Counted from the first letter of the stretch, positions 48,638-60,437 are shown. The stretch is DNA of 64,000 nucleotides from Eumeta japonica (GCA_005406025.1 BGZK01000003.1:496001-560000), one strand, 5' to 3'. The notes: a model not told the origin generated them from the letters alone. Translations and numbers: made by a program.

Positions 48638-49092
48638 ACTAGCTGCGCCCCGCTGTTTCAACCGCGTGGTGATGGAAAATTGTGATAATGATGATAGAAA
48701 GCGTTTTATTTTTTGTCAATTTTTCAATGTCTTTGTATTATTTTGGTATTTGGGACGGAGACAAATCCAACAAATTAAAAATGGAAATCGGTTCAGCTAT
48801 TCTCCAGTTATAAATGTTCGAACAATTTATATTGTGTAATGTATGTAAATTGGAACTAAGTATTTTTTGTGATGATCTTACTAATATGTATTACAGGTAT
48901 TGTAAACGATATAGTTTGTAAGGATAGATAGGTATGAAAGTGTACGATATTTTTTTTTAATGAAAAGTATCCTATGTTACTTCTAATACCTTCAAGAGTA
49001 TATGTACAAAGTTTCATGATAACCGGTTGAGTAGTTTTGACGTGAAAGCGTAACAAACAAACTTACGTTCACGTTTACAATATAAGTATGAT
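48638..49092 (+). mobile_element. Helitron-like element of the LEP1 type, near full length
   Basis: It begins CTAGCTGCGCCCCGCTGTTTCA then CCGCGTGG, the family's hallmark terminus. Inside is GAAATCGGTTCAGCTATTCTCC AGTTATAAATG, and it closes with GATAACCGGTTGAGTAGTTTTG ACGTGAAAGCGTAACAAACA AAC...TATAAGTATGATG, which follow the family order. No Rep/helicase ORF. The best preserved Helitron-like copy in the window. Confidence 0.75.
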
Positions 49093-49319
49093 GTATTTAA
49101 CTATTTACTAATAAATTGTTAATGTGACAAGTTTAGAAGACTAAGTGTGACATTGTGTATATTATCGTTTTTACGATAGAGCAAAAACAATAAAGTTGTA
49201 AATATTAAAAAAAAAACAACTGTGGAAAATCCAAAAGTATAATAATTTTAACAAATTATTTGAAAGTCGCTGTTAATAATTATCATATAAAATCTTTTTC
49301 TAACGCGTCAATACATATT
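49093..49319. other. AT-rich non-coding stretch
   Basis: No feature supported. Confidence 0.35.
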
Positions 49320-49870
49320 TCATTAATGAATTCAACTCGTTTTGAATATCACTAGTGTCTACGTTATCAGAGATTAACCCACGACGTGGTCTTCTATAAA
49401 AAGAATTGCTGCAAACTAGTTCATTTAATGGTAATCATCGGCGACCAGCGTAACCATGTCACGCTCGCCACTCGAAATCGATATCGATTATATTTATCTG
49501 TCCTCGTAATTATTAACGACAAACACATCGCGGAGCGTCGACCTCGCCGGCGGCGCCCGGGCATGCCTGGCCGCTCGCAGGCTCGACTATCGTCGATCAA
49601 TTACTGCTTGTCATAAATCATCTCGGGACGTCGCGCGGTCGCCGGCCGTCTTGACTGCTGGACGTGTGGCTGGCTCTGTAATAATGTCGACTGACTTTCT
49701 CTTGTACGACCGTTGCGGTGAAATACGAATGAGGTTTGCTCCTTTTCGTCGTAGGCTATTCACCTCTGCGGTGGATCGTCTGCGAGCATAGGTGAGAAGA
49801 TTAGCGTCGAGTGATTTCGGAACGGGAGTGAAGGCGGAAGAAGAGGTCTGGGGCTAAATACCGAACACTC
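49320..49870. promoter_or_regulatory. Large GC-rich island, likely enhancer
   Basis: Homeodomain-type TCATTAATGA and GTAATTATTAACG flank a CpG-dense core (49,530-49,670; GCCGGCGGCGCCCGGGCATG). An ATCGATATCGAT motif at about 49,477 resembles a DRE/Cut site. The 76-codon frame over the core is low in information. It is one of the longest islands here. Confidence 0.45.
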
Positions 49871-50579
49871 ATTGTTGATAGTGGGTGGATGTATCGCAAC
49901 AAAATCTTTGAAGAATTACAAAAACTTCTTTGATTTCAGAAAGCAATTTACAAGGAATACGAAAACTGTGAAATATATACACAGTGAGCGCATCATCCTC
50001 ATGCATATCTTTGTATGAAGATACTATAATAGTACTAGAATCTTCTGTTGATATACTTACAACAAAAATATTCTATATTTTATTAAACCCGAATATATTT
50101 TTCTTTTAAATAAAGCACTTATTTACTAAATTGACCCCACAAATCATTCTACAGGAAGGAAGACGTCTAATCATTGTTTCTTCTCTTAAATAAATACAAA
50201 TAAATTTGAGTTTAGTTCACTAAAGAATGAATATTATAAATCGGATTCATTATTTATTAACATTTAAAAATTCATTATTCCAATTTAACTACGAATGAAA
50301 TCGTGATAGTAAGTTTTAATATCAAAGTGAAATCACATAGTAGCTTGATTTTTAGAATAGCTTTTGCGATAAGAAATTTTTGTTACCGAAAATGGGGCAT
50401 AAAAGAACCAATTATCATCTTTCTTCCATCTTCGTATTAAATTGCGTCGCCTTTGAATTAAGAGCTCTCAAGAAGATAACGCGAAATTTATTATGTTTGT
50501 ATATATACAATAATATACTCATTCTACGAGAAATAGGAAAAGGAATTTTCTTCTTAATACGGTAAATTTCATTTTTTCA
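49871..50579. other. AT-rich non-coding stretch
   Basis: No feature supported. Confidence 0.4.
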
Positions 50580-51400
50580 TCTATTTTATGTTTAGCCGCC
50601 TTCGCTCCATTTTGTTAACGGGAAAGTCTCACTAATCAATTATCACGAACCATAAATCATGTTAGACGTCTTCCAAACACGTTTGAGACTTTTCTCAGCG
50701 AAGAAATTGTTTTGGTTTTTGTACGTCGTTCATTATTACGACGTGTTATTGTTGTTATGTCGACGGAAATTTGGGAATATTTTGCCTTTGTTAAGAACAG
50801 TACTGATTTTATGGAACTGTTCTCAAATTATTTTGTTTTTAGGTTGATTCTAGGTCAAACCTGTTGATTGACTTTAGAACAAAACTTTTTAGCCATTCAA
50901 ATGATTTTTATAATCGCCTGGCATAGCACACATTTTCCCCGTAGAAATAAATCTAGTTCAGCAATTGATTTTCTATTTCAAACGAAAAATAAATATTACC
51001 GATATAAGAACAATCAAACAGACAGCCCGCTAAAGATAAATATAAAATATTACCACTCCACGCGCCCACCGAGCAGTTTAGGCGGCTGGAAATGCGTGCC
51101 GTCACGTTTGTCGTCGGTCGGGGCGGAGGAGGCCACGAGCGATTAAATCCTTTGATATCCATTATTAAATTTTGCTCTTTATTCTACATTGTTCTCGCAG
51201 CCGCCGCAGATATTTCTCTCGTAGACGGGACAGTCGCCAATCAATTTCCGTTTCCCGCTTCCATAAATCATCACGGACGTTCGTCCGGAGCCCGACGAGC
51301 GGCGCCAGTGCGCATTGTTGTTACAGTGTCATGTTCGTCAGGCGTAATAGTGGTGTTATCGCGACTTTGTCTGCCTCGACTTCGATGAATGGGGTAGTTG
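50580..51400. promoter_or_regulatory. Pair of GC-richer blocks with homeodomain and TCF-like motifs
   Basis: Block one (50,590-50,670) has AATCAATTATCACGAACC and CCATAAATCATG; block two (51,050-51,390) has CCTTTGATATCC, a TCF/Pangolin-like site (about 51,149), then CpG-rich sequence and CCATAAATCATCACGG. CCATAAATCATSA, a Hox/Abd-B-like ATAAA core, is shared by both. Overlapping 83-98-codon frames in three phases argue against coding. Confidence 0.4.
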
Positions 51401-51647
51401 TCGGATATGGAAGACTTTATTGATTCAAATATGCAAACCGATCAGATGTCATGAAAAAGAAAAAATAAATTTAAATCAGAATAGGACGATGAACCGTTAC
51501 GTCATCAAAATTTCATTTTTTTTCCCTTACAGACTATGACATGTATGTAATTTATGTGCTATTATGAAGCCCTAACTTCACAGATTAGTGGGACCTGATC
51601 CTGTCTAATATGCAATTTAAAGCATTACATATTCAATATCTATTTCG

Positions 51648-51653
<6 letters not shown>

Positions 51654-51712
<59 letters not shown>
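51654..51712. repeat. (AT)n microsatellite
   Basis: About 29 uninterrupted AT/TA units, perfectly self-complementary and likely length-polymorphic. It is flanked by AT-rich sequence with no other structure. Confidence 0.95.
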
Positions 51713-51718
<6 letters not shown>

Positions 51719-52908
51719 TATTTAAAAAGGTTTAAATATAATAACGAAATAATATTAAAATTGCATATATAATAATAAATTGTATAGAATAATTATTAAA
51801 TTCTGTACATTTCATTCATTACATTTCATTAGTATTTAGCGTCTGATGTTATTAACTCTAGTACGAATTTGGGTCAAACTGTCGTACATTTCTACTTATG
51901 TAGTAATGCGAATGGTATTATTTACAATGTCATATAAATGTTTTTAATTAGAGTCATAAATTTACGATAATATATAACCTTTTCAACGGTTTACCTCAAA
52001 TTTATAAGGCTTTATTAATTCCTACGTATTTGATACTTACGTATACACATGAAGTTTCACTTATCTCCCAACCACGTAAACCGAAGAGCACTTTACATTA
52101 TGTGTATAAGTACTCATTACTGAGTTAAACATTAAATATTTATTAGAAACCTTTATCAAAGAAAGCCCTGACTGAAAAGATATTGCTTAGGTGTACATAG
52201 AAAAAACTTTGCCCTAGTTTAATTTCATCGGCTTGAATTTCGGCGCTAATAGTTTTTCGCTATATCGTTATAAAATTCAATGTTTAATTTGTTAAGAATC
52301 GAAAGAGTTACATGTATAATAGTTATAATTTACTCGTTTGTGTGGTCAAAGACGTACCCAAATACATATCATCAAACCTGCATCGCACATGAACTAGCAT
52401 TAATGATGATACAAAGCGTTTAAATTCATTTATCAGACTCATTCGATCGGAACGAATATTTCTATTTATTAGCAACATTCCAAATGATGACGTAATTGTC
52501 GTTATAAATACATGAAAGAAATATAGTTTTAGTTCGTTTATTTCAGCAATGAGTTACGTAGCGGTAACACGTTTCGTTTTTTCTCATAATAAGTTAATGC
52601 TCGTGGAGTGGACTGTGTTGTCCTTACAAACAATTTTGTCGATCGACATCAGAGTTATTGATGGATGATTTGATGTTTTTACAAACGTTCAGTTCTTCTA
52701 AGAAATATTACTCGTTCATTCAGAGTCGCGAGTGCAGGTGAGCTTCTACTGTCTCCTGGAAATCGCGTCTGCACTGGGTATGACCACGATAACTAAAAAA
52801 GTATTTCACTTTTAAACTTAATTTCTTTTTCAATCTCATCACTAATCGATTGGGAATAATTGTGTTGAAAATCATAACTTGATATAGTACCGATTACCTG
52901 TAATTGAT
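51713..52908. other. AT-rich non-coding stretch
   Basis: A mixed patch at 52,540-52,780 has no ORF. Nothing further. Confidence 0.4.
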
Positions 52909-52975
52909 TTTTTTAACTGGTAGTTATTCAGGTTTTGATCCGCCATTTCGCTTAAATATCTAAAATAGAAGTGTT
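52909..52975 (-). repeat. Dispersed repeat copy 1 (shared with window end)
   Basis: TTTTTTAACTGG, AGTTATTCA, TTTTG, TCCGCCATTTCGCTTAAATA and TCTAAAATAGAAGT recur at 63,932-63,995 in the same orientation with few substitutions. On the minus strand both read YFRYLSEMA(D/E)QN(L/M)NN, so the block may come from a transposon coding region. The changes include amino-acid changes, so selection is not evident. Confidence 0.65.
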
Positions 52976-55900
52976 TTTCCTCTCTTTTTCTAATAAGATC
53001 TTTCCTGACTAAAAGGCCTATTGACAGAAATTTAATGATTTTTTTTATGTTTACCAATGTTTCTCGACTGAAATTACGTAATTTTTATTAGTAATAATCG
53101 TTTTTACTTGAAGCAGTTTTTTTTACATTATCATGTCTAATAAATATGAAATACCTATAAAAAATCCTATCCTTTTTTCGATTTAAGTTTACTATAAAAC
53201 TATTTGAAAATCAAAAATAAAAAAAGAGGATTTTTGGTGAAAAGCTCATACGTTATTATAAACCTTTTAATTTGAATAACATACGTATGACACACTAGCG
53301 CTTAAGGCATCCATATTTGGTTTTACTAATTTTGTTATAAAATGTTCATTTATTAAACAATCGGTTTTGGAGGAATGTCTTCAATGTCATTATTTTTTTG
53401 TCAATAACACCAAATTTCTGTCTTTTACGAAGTAATTTTTAAGATACAAACGTCAAGGGAAAAAAGAAACGAACGAGCTTCTCGTGTATGTGTAAAAATT
53501 TTAAGATAAAAGGTGAAGTGGTGTAAGCGAGGGTCCTTTAAAAAAGGTTGCCCTCCGATAAGGGCGGCGGTGAACCTCCGTTAGGAGTTTTCAAGTGAGG
53601 TCCTATTATGAGCCCGGCCGACGTTAAGATGTTTTCGAATTCTATTAGACTTTCAGATGTCGGGTATCTCGGACTACAGGCTGGATTTTTCGGCTCTATT
53701 TTGTGTTAGGGATTTATTTTGCTGAGTTTTAAAAGGGTTACTGCTTCTAAGTTTTGGCTAAAATTTCCTTTTACTGATAACGAAGTTGTGGTTCAGCAAT
53801 GGAAATAGGCTTACGTTCCTTTAGCTTAATCCTTATTAGATTAAGCGCAAATTGCATTTCTTAGCTCTAATAATACCAGGAAACATATGTTATAATTAAC
53901 ATTCATATAAATTTGGAAACTAATACTGGAACGCGGACGTTATTTTCAGTGTGGTACGCTTACAAAATTAAGATATTTGTCTATTTAAATTGGAAATGTT
54001 CGCTTACGTTGTGACTTATCAACAACTAAATTGTCGTACGAATTCTTCAAACATTCACATAAAATAAATTCGCATAAAATACAAAATTGTTTTGGTATTC
54101 ACATAGAACTTCACTGACTTAAACAATTTTATGTATAAATTATTTAATCCTTCATGACATGAAAAGCTTCATATCATTTATGAAGCAGTTCTGCTGGTTT
54201 TGCTATTCCCTTTGGTGTCGTAAGATGGGTAATATATAGGGTAATATAAGTAAGGATAATAGCGACTGATTTTTTTTTTTACTACTAGCGAAGATCAAAA
54301 TGAAAATAAAAAAAATGTTAAAACCAAAATCGCATGACAAATAAAATAATTAAGTATTGACTATGTGAAATCATAGTATAAGAGTTGCATAAATCGTACC
54401 ACGTTTTTGACGTAACGTTTTTAAAAATAGTACTACATATATGACATAAATTAGAGAGATGACTCTACGAGACATTAAAGTAAGGTGAATAGCTGGTAAA
54501 TTTTGCATACTATGTGGTGTATGTATATTCATTGTTGGAAATTAACATTAACAATTCCTCTCGTGGGAAGTTATCATATTCCTGCGGCAAAACTGGAAAG
54601 ATGCCGAGCGAAACTCGGCTGCCGGATGGATACTAATATATAATATTCACTGGCAATCACTTCGACTTGCCGGCTCGAAGTTCCATCAAAGTCGGCAATG
54701 CCTGAGATATTTCACTGTCAATTTTTTACGATGTTCCGGGATCGAGATTCCGACCTCAAATAAAAGTTGAACAGTATCACAGATGTTTCATGTCACAACA
54801 TTACTTCCGACATGAAAAGTTCGTAGACCGACTGTAGTTCAAAGCGGGAGATTGTTCCGAGTTCTTTGGGAAAGTTTAAAGAATACACCGCAACTGAATT
54901 TCTGGGTGGATAGAATTTGTCTTCGGTCTTAACTTTTGACCTGAACGTTTCTGGTTGATGTTTGATATTATATTTCCGTTTTGTATGGACATTATAATAC
55001 GGCTTAAGACTTACATGTGTTATCGAGATTATAAAAACTGATTTTCTTCGGTTCTATTATGAATGAAAGATTTAGTTTTCTCGATTTACTGAGCTTCACA
55101 TTGAGCAACGTCAGTTTGTTGATTATTGCATGTAAATTGATACAATGACAAAATAAAAACGTTTTTCACAACAAACTTTTTTAAGACATGTACTAAAACC
55201 AATAAAATAATAATTAATAAAACGAATAAAACAAAATAAGTTTAAGTTGTCGCTGACAATGATTAAATATTTTTTTGGTAAAATATTTGTTTTCAAGAAG
55301 GTTCTCACTCGAACTTTTGATAAAAATAGATTTCATTTGATTTCATTAGACAGTGATTGGTTTAAGTTAGATTGTATTGTGAGAACTTGTCGAAGCATTT
55401 ATTTTTGTAAGCTTTTTTAAAACCAATACTTCAAAAAAAATTATGAAATCCTTGTCAGCGATGACCCAAACTTATTTTACTCGTTTTAGTATTCGTCTGA
55501 AATAAAAGCCAGCCTTTGTTTAAAAGTTTTTTTTTAATTATTTTATGTTTTTGATTAGTTATTTGTATAACTTTTTATGCAAGTTCATCTTTGTGTTTTT
55601 TCGATGCTTTTCTAGTCTTTTCTAGTTATTTCTTTTCTCATTTTGTTCCCACGAGTATCCGATAACTATTTAACTATACAGTCGACACCCATCCCTTACC
55701 CACCATCTGTTGTGTCATATTAACAATATCAAACGTCTTAATATAAAACTAACATATTACATTTTCAATAAAGATTGTTTTGTTTTGTAATCAAATTTGT
55801 GTATTCGATATCAAATTTATTTAAAGCCTTCTGGAACGTAATGAAAACGTAACTTGCAACATTTAACGCTCAATGAATCCTTAATGAGCTCATTAATACC

Positions 55901-56269
55901 TAATCAAGAATTTTACGTCGACATTGTAGTTGTGTTTGAAACGGTCTTACCTCATATACAGTTACGTCCCCGAGTCCCCCGGACCAATCGAACGGGCTGT
56001 AAAAAGCTATGTCGAAACAGCATGTGGATTATACAGCTGTTGAAATGGGTCGGCGCGTAAACCTCACGGCTCGAGCGCGATCCCTACGTGATGCGAATAT
56101 TAAGTGGTAAATCTTCGACGTGAACATTAAGATGTATATTATGATGGTGTGTGTTATCGTCGCCCGTATGACGCTGGTGTACCGTCTTCGAGATTTTCGC
56201 TGTCGAAAATCTGACGAGATCTTTAATCGTTGCCACAGGATACGAAAGTTATAATCGAAACTATTGTCG
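52976..56269. other. Long stretch without genes
   Basis: Mostly AT-rich. Mixed islands without ORFs lie at 53,520-53,680 (AAGGGCGGCGGTGAACC), 54,560-54,760 (GAAACTCGGCTGCCGGATGG) and 55,900-56,120 (CGTCCCCGAGTCCCCCGG). These three could be regulatory; I see no exon or repeat. Confidence 0.35.
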
Positions 56270-56700
56270 TATATTTATAAGATATGTCACGTGACTTGTC
56301 ACTGAATGGTATAAAGTCGCTATTCACGTCTGTCTGTCTGTTTGTGCGCTTAGTTCTTCTAAACTACGCAAATAGTTTTGTAATGGTTTTCGTAATCGTT
56401 TAGAGAATTTCTTCCAGAATATTTGTGTGTATAATACATGAGCCCCTTAATCTAACATAAAAAGATTACGCAAAGCTATATCTCTGTAGTGGGGTGATAA
56501 AACCTGACGCATTAACATTTACGAAGCTATTTTGTCCATTATAATATTAAAGTTTAACCAGTTAAACGTCAGTTACGTTAGGCTTTAAGCAGATTAAAAT
56601 CGTCCAATACAGAGTATCCCAGCGTATAAAAATGAAAATCTGTGTTCCTATCCTATGCGTTCATATATCTTTCACCCGATTAAATTAGCATTTTGATGAT
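56270..56700. repeat. Probable remnant of a lepidopteran dispersed repeat
   Basis: CGCTATTCACGTCTGTCTGTCTGTTTGTGCG and the downstream CTAAACTACGCAAATAGTTTTG block are typical of repeats with a CTGTCTGTCTGT tract followed by a degenerate AT-rich body. Too diverged to place confidently. Confidence 0.35.
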
Positions 56701-56924
56701 ATGCTATACGTGCGAAAGGAAAGATATCTAAAAAGAAAAAAATCATGTTTCTTCACGACTTCGTCTGAGCTTATTTGCATTATTGAAATAAACTACTAAA
56801 TCAATTCCAAAACCTAACATTTTCCACAGCTTCATAAAAATAGAACCGTATCAGGTAGCGTAATGTGAATTCTAAGCAGAACAGAGAGAAGATACGAGGG
56901 CGAGACACGACGTTGAGCCAGTAT

Positions 56925-57035
56925 CAAAATAAAAAACATGCTGGGAACAGGATCAAGAGCAGTAACGGTATCGGAATCGAAAGCGAAACTGCGGATTCGT
57001 TTTCGATGCGGGCGAAATCGCGGCCGGGAAATTAG
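56925..57035 (-). mobile_element. Helitron-like piece with short hexamer array
   Basis: A GGAACAGGATCAAGAGC / GGTATCGGAATCGAAAGCG array is followed by TCGATGCGGGCGAAATCGCG and GCCGGGAAATTAGT, the reverse-oriented LEP1-type terminus. The fourth instance of the array-plus-terminus unit. Confidence 0.5.
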
Positions 57036-57340
57036 TGTCTGTATATATTGTAACCTTAGCAATAGCGTATGCCGAATTATGTATATTCGAGATGTTTTGT
57101 GAATTAATGTTATGTATTGTCCGTGTGCGTCATTGCATCTGTGCGCACCATGCCATAATCCGTGTCCGTAAAAGCCCGGGTAAGCTTCGTGTCCCAAATA
57201 TGTTTTTGACATAGATGAAGTGCCCAGTCTATTTCACAAACTATCTTTGACATTAGTGAATTTTTTGCCTAATGCAATCTATACTCTCGTTAATTCGTTA
57301 CCTAACTTATTAATAACGTTTGTACAAAATATGGAAAAGT

Positions 57341-57373
57341 TACTAATTTTTTTTTTTGGTTTTTCAGGTAAGT
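57341..57373 (+). promoter_or_regulatory. Recursive splice site (zero-length exon) candidate
   Basis: A branch-point-like TACTAAT (57,341-57,347) is followed by a run of twelve T, GG, five T and CAG (ending 57,367), with GTAAGT starting immediately at 57,368. An acceptor directly abutting a perfect donor is the defining pattern of ratchet-point recursive splice sites, which lie in very long insect introns. It is on the same strand as the candidate first exon at 3.4 kb, about 54 kb upstream. Splicing to this point would regenerate a donor and allow stepwise intron removal. The motif is seen directly; its use is inferred. Confidence 0.6.
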
Positions 57374-57464
57374 TTTATAAACTGGATTGGTACAGATGTA
57401 AAAATATTGAAAACACGCTAAAGAATTTGGAGACAATCACTTCAATATATAAAAGGCAATACTG
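57368..57464 (+). other. Potential 97-nt exon between recursive acceptor and a second perfect donor
   Basis: The sequence runs from the acceptor at 57,367 to CTG|GTAAGT at 57,465. One reading frame is open through all 97 bases (KFYKLDWYRCKNIENTLKNL and on to IYKRQY); the other two stop. A 97-base open frame is not rare in AT-rich DNA, so coding is unproven. It may be a recursive-splicing exon defined by the downstream donor and then skipped, an alternative cassette exon, or a non-coding RNA exon. No protein family is recognised. Confidence 0.4.
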
Positions 57465-57660
57465 GTAAGTTTTAGAAATCATCTGAATTTAACAAAAAAA
57501 AAGGAAATACATAATAACATTTAAACAATCTATGTTAAGCTGGTCTAAAAATATTTTAAGATTACAAATTAATTGGAAACTTAGAAAACTGTATTTATAC
57601 AAAAAAAAAGCCGATACTGTAAAAAAGTACCTTTGCGAGATTAGGTTTCAGGCGTAGTCT

Positions 57661-57876
57661 TTAAAATTTAGTAGACTTGTTACGCCTTGCTTTTGAAGCC
57701 TGTGAGATTTTTACTCTGGATAGCCTAGAAAGTTTAAAAGAACGATTATTTCTGTATCTTTCTTTTGCTCTGATAGTTCTAATGACGGAAGTAAGTATTT
57801 CACTGTCTACTTTGAGTTGAAAGTTCCACAAAGGCACAGAAGCATAAACTGTTAACGTGACTAGGTGTCCGTATTC
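57661..57876 (-). other. Coding-like minus-strand frame, no ATG
   Basis: An open frame on the minus strand begins after a TGA near 57,905 with GTG GCG CGT and ends TAA at 57,661. It includes VTLTVYASVPLWNF and a Lys/Arg-rich end (SKARRNKSTKF). Acceptor-like CCGCAG lies just upstream on that strand. It lacks an ATG and I know no matching family. It could be the last exon of an unrecognised gene or chance. Confidence 0.2.
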
Positions 57877-58150
57877 CCAGCTAAGTAGCGCACGCGCCAC
57901 GGACGTTGTTCAGCTGCAGGCTGCGGCATAACAGTTTAGGCTGTCGCCTCGTCCATTGTCACATCCAGCGGCGGCGCGCGGGCCGCAATCAGTGCAGAAC
58001 AGAAACAAAACCGGTGGCAGAGCCCGCGGGACCGGTTCGACAGGAAATTCGGATCATTCCGTCGCCGTCAAATCATTACAAAGTTTCGGGTTTTGCTCGG
58101 AGACCCGACCCTAGTTTGTTTGGATATTTCTGTAACCGCGGAGTTTTATA
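57877..58150. promoter_or_regulatory. CpG-rich island downstream of the recursive splice site
   Basis: CpG-dense at 57,960-58,030 (CAGCGGCGGCGCGCGGGCCG). An 81-codon plus-strand frame across it is Arg/Pro-rich without a domain. Regulatory or promoter candidate. Confidence 0.35.
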
Positions 58151-59279
58151 ACTAGTTTTATTTGTAGGTTACAAACTGAAGCATTCTTTGTATCGTATTG
58201 GGATTTGGGTGACTCTTGAACTTGTATGTTGTGTAAGACGCGCATTTTCTTAAACTTGTCGAATGATAAGTTTTGTTTTCAAATTATGGACTTATAAAAA
58301 AATTAAAATTTATTTTATAGCTCTGAGGCGAAGATGTATATCAATGGCCTTATACAATTTGGTACATACTTGTAGCAATCCCAATTGATAAGTACAAATA
58401 TATACATTTAGAAACTAGCGAAGGATTTCACGATCTTATCAACTCTAAAATCTGAAAATCGCGCCAAATCCCACATAATTTTATATAATTAATTCATTTC
58501 TTCGAAAAATTGATGATAAATTAACTCGGTATAGCCAACCGTGGCCAAATTGGCTGCAGCACAAAAAAAGGGCCGGTGAAATATCACACTTTCACAGAAT
58601 ACGGACGTGAAGTAGCGACCTTCGTTGTTGCATTAAATATCCTATCATAATTCGACGCCTGTCTTTTTCGAATCGATGGCGACATTCCTTCCGGCCTTTA
58701 CGGAAATATAGATTTTATCATGGTATATTAACATTTAAGGAAAATATAACTATAAATTAGAACATCTAAATTGGTTTCGGCAAAACAAATCCATTTGTAA
58801 TGGCGTCACAATTGGGAATCAAATACGATATGTGGTGAAGTTTACTTGTTACAAGCGAATATTTGTAAGCTCTACGCACCGTAGAGTGTGAATTTTATTC
58901 AGTTCATTTGCATCGATATTCACATTATTATTTGTAATGATTTTAAGAACGACACTATGTCGAGGCTGTGTTATCCTTTATAAAAAACCTAAAGTACTCA
59001 ATGGCGCGTAACACTAGCGTACGATTGTTTCCACTACGGCATGTGACATTTCATTTAAGACACTGGTAGGCCCCAACATGTTTGTTTCGTTTTCTCCCGC
59101 AAACTATTCTTTTATTATAGACTACTATTTTGAAAATCGTTTCAGATCTTGAAGTACTTTTTTATTAGAAGAATTTAAAAATCTCATTGAAGAAAGTTTT
59201 AATCTTACCATCACTAAATACCATTAAGGAAATTTTTACATTTTTAACGTGTTCTGAAATTATTGGATCAAAATCGTGG
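58151..59279. other. AT-rich non-coding stretch with a mixed patch
   Basis: 58,540-58,700 has mixed composition (GGCTGCAGCACAAAAAAAGG) that may be an old repeat. No gene. Confidence 0.35.
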
Positions 59280-59480
59280 AGGTAGGATAGCGCCGTCGTG
59301 GCTGTTAACTGGAGGCAGCATAAATGTTAGTCCGGGCCCATCGGACCGGATACAAAATGAACCGTCACGCACTCGAACGCAAAAACGCAAGTCAGTCGTC
59401 AACTGTCGCCGTTGCGTATCGCACGCTTATTCCCTTTAGAAAAAAGTTTGTATGCGACGTCAAAGTGCGTACGAAATATA
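59280..59480 (+). promoter_or_regulatory. GC-richer island with initiator-like TCAGT
   Basis: CpG-containing block with an arthropod-type initiator TCAGT at 59,392-59,396 but no TATA box 30 bases upstream and no DPE at +28. It may be a weak promoter or an enhancer. Confidence 0.3.
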
Positions 59481-59969
59481 TTAATAAGTAATTATTTCTT
59501 CTCGATGTTACATTTTCAAAAGAACATTATATTCAATTTTATAAAATATGCTTAAAATCATATAATACCTTCTCTTGATAAATGTTGGACGTTGTCAATA
59601 TTAGTGATGTGTCATGTAAAGTCCATAATTCTACAACTTATTAATATATTGTTTCAATTGTTGATGCTATCCTATTTTATTTTTATTTTTGCTGTTCCTC
59701 ATACAATAAAACAACCCTTGGTTATAAATTTTTACTCATTTACTAAGTTTTTGTAATTTCTCAAAAAGCTAAAAAGAATCTTGGATCTCTGCTAAGTATA
59801 GTGGTGTTTGATTTTTGCACTAAGTAATCTGCGTACAATGTAAATATAACTTCCGCTTTAATAATCATCTGCATAAAGATGCTGTTTCTAATGTGTTCCT
59901 ATGATATATTTTAAACAATGAGAAAATTTTACTATTGCAAACAAAGACTATGTATTTTTTATTTACACC
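59481..59969. other. AT-rich non-coding stretch
   Basis: No feature supported. Confidence 0.4.
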
Positions 59970-60016
59970 TGACATCGTTACAGTTTTGTACATACAATAA
60001 AATTGTAACGATGTCA
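59970..60016. repeat. Compact 18-bp-stem hairpin
   Basis: TGACATCGTTACAGTTTT and its reverse complement (one mismatch) enclose an 11-base loop (GTACATACAAT). Composition is less AT-biased than the surroundings, so chance is less likely. Pairing stops at both ends. Confidence 0.7.
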
Positions 60017-60397
60017 ATCCTGTATATAAGACATTATTAAAAAAAAAAATGAGTTACGTAGACGATGTTTAACACAAAACTGTTAAACCGAATTCGATGA
60101 CACTTGCAATATATTAGTCATAGCCCAGGATCTAATAATCTAAGTTACAATTTATTATGCCTTGTTACCTAGGCAATAGAGAAGGAACGATTTTAATCAA
60201 ATGTTCGAAGCCTCGAGCAGATTTTGAAGTAAGGGAGAAGTGCGCGCGTGTTATACTTATCTTTTCATTGTTAAACCACTTACTCAATTTTGATTGCCAG
60301 GAAGACAGTTCTTATCCTGAAGACGGCCTATATATTGCTTTTTTATTATAAGAAATTGTCTCTAAAAATATAGGTATTGATGAAAAGAAACAGAAAA

Positions 60398-60437
60398 CCA
60401 TTCCTATGCAGTAATTGGAATTACTTTATAGGAATGG
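60398..60437. repeat. 40-base near-perfect palindrome
   Basis: CCATTCCTAT pairs with ATAGGAATGG, and after a two-base interruption AGTAATT pairs with AATTACT around a central GG. This dyad could bind a dimer or extrude as a cruciform. Confidence 0.65.

Noticed and set aside
59392..59396. TCAGT initiator as a firm promoter
   Set aside because: No TATA box at -30 and no DPE at +28; left as a weak candidate only.
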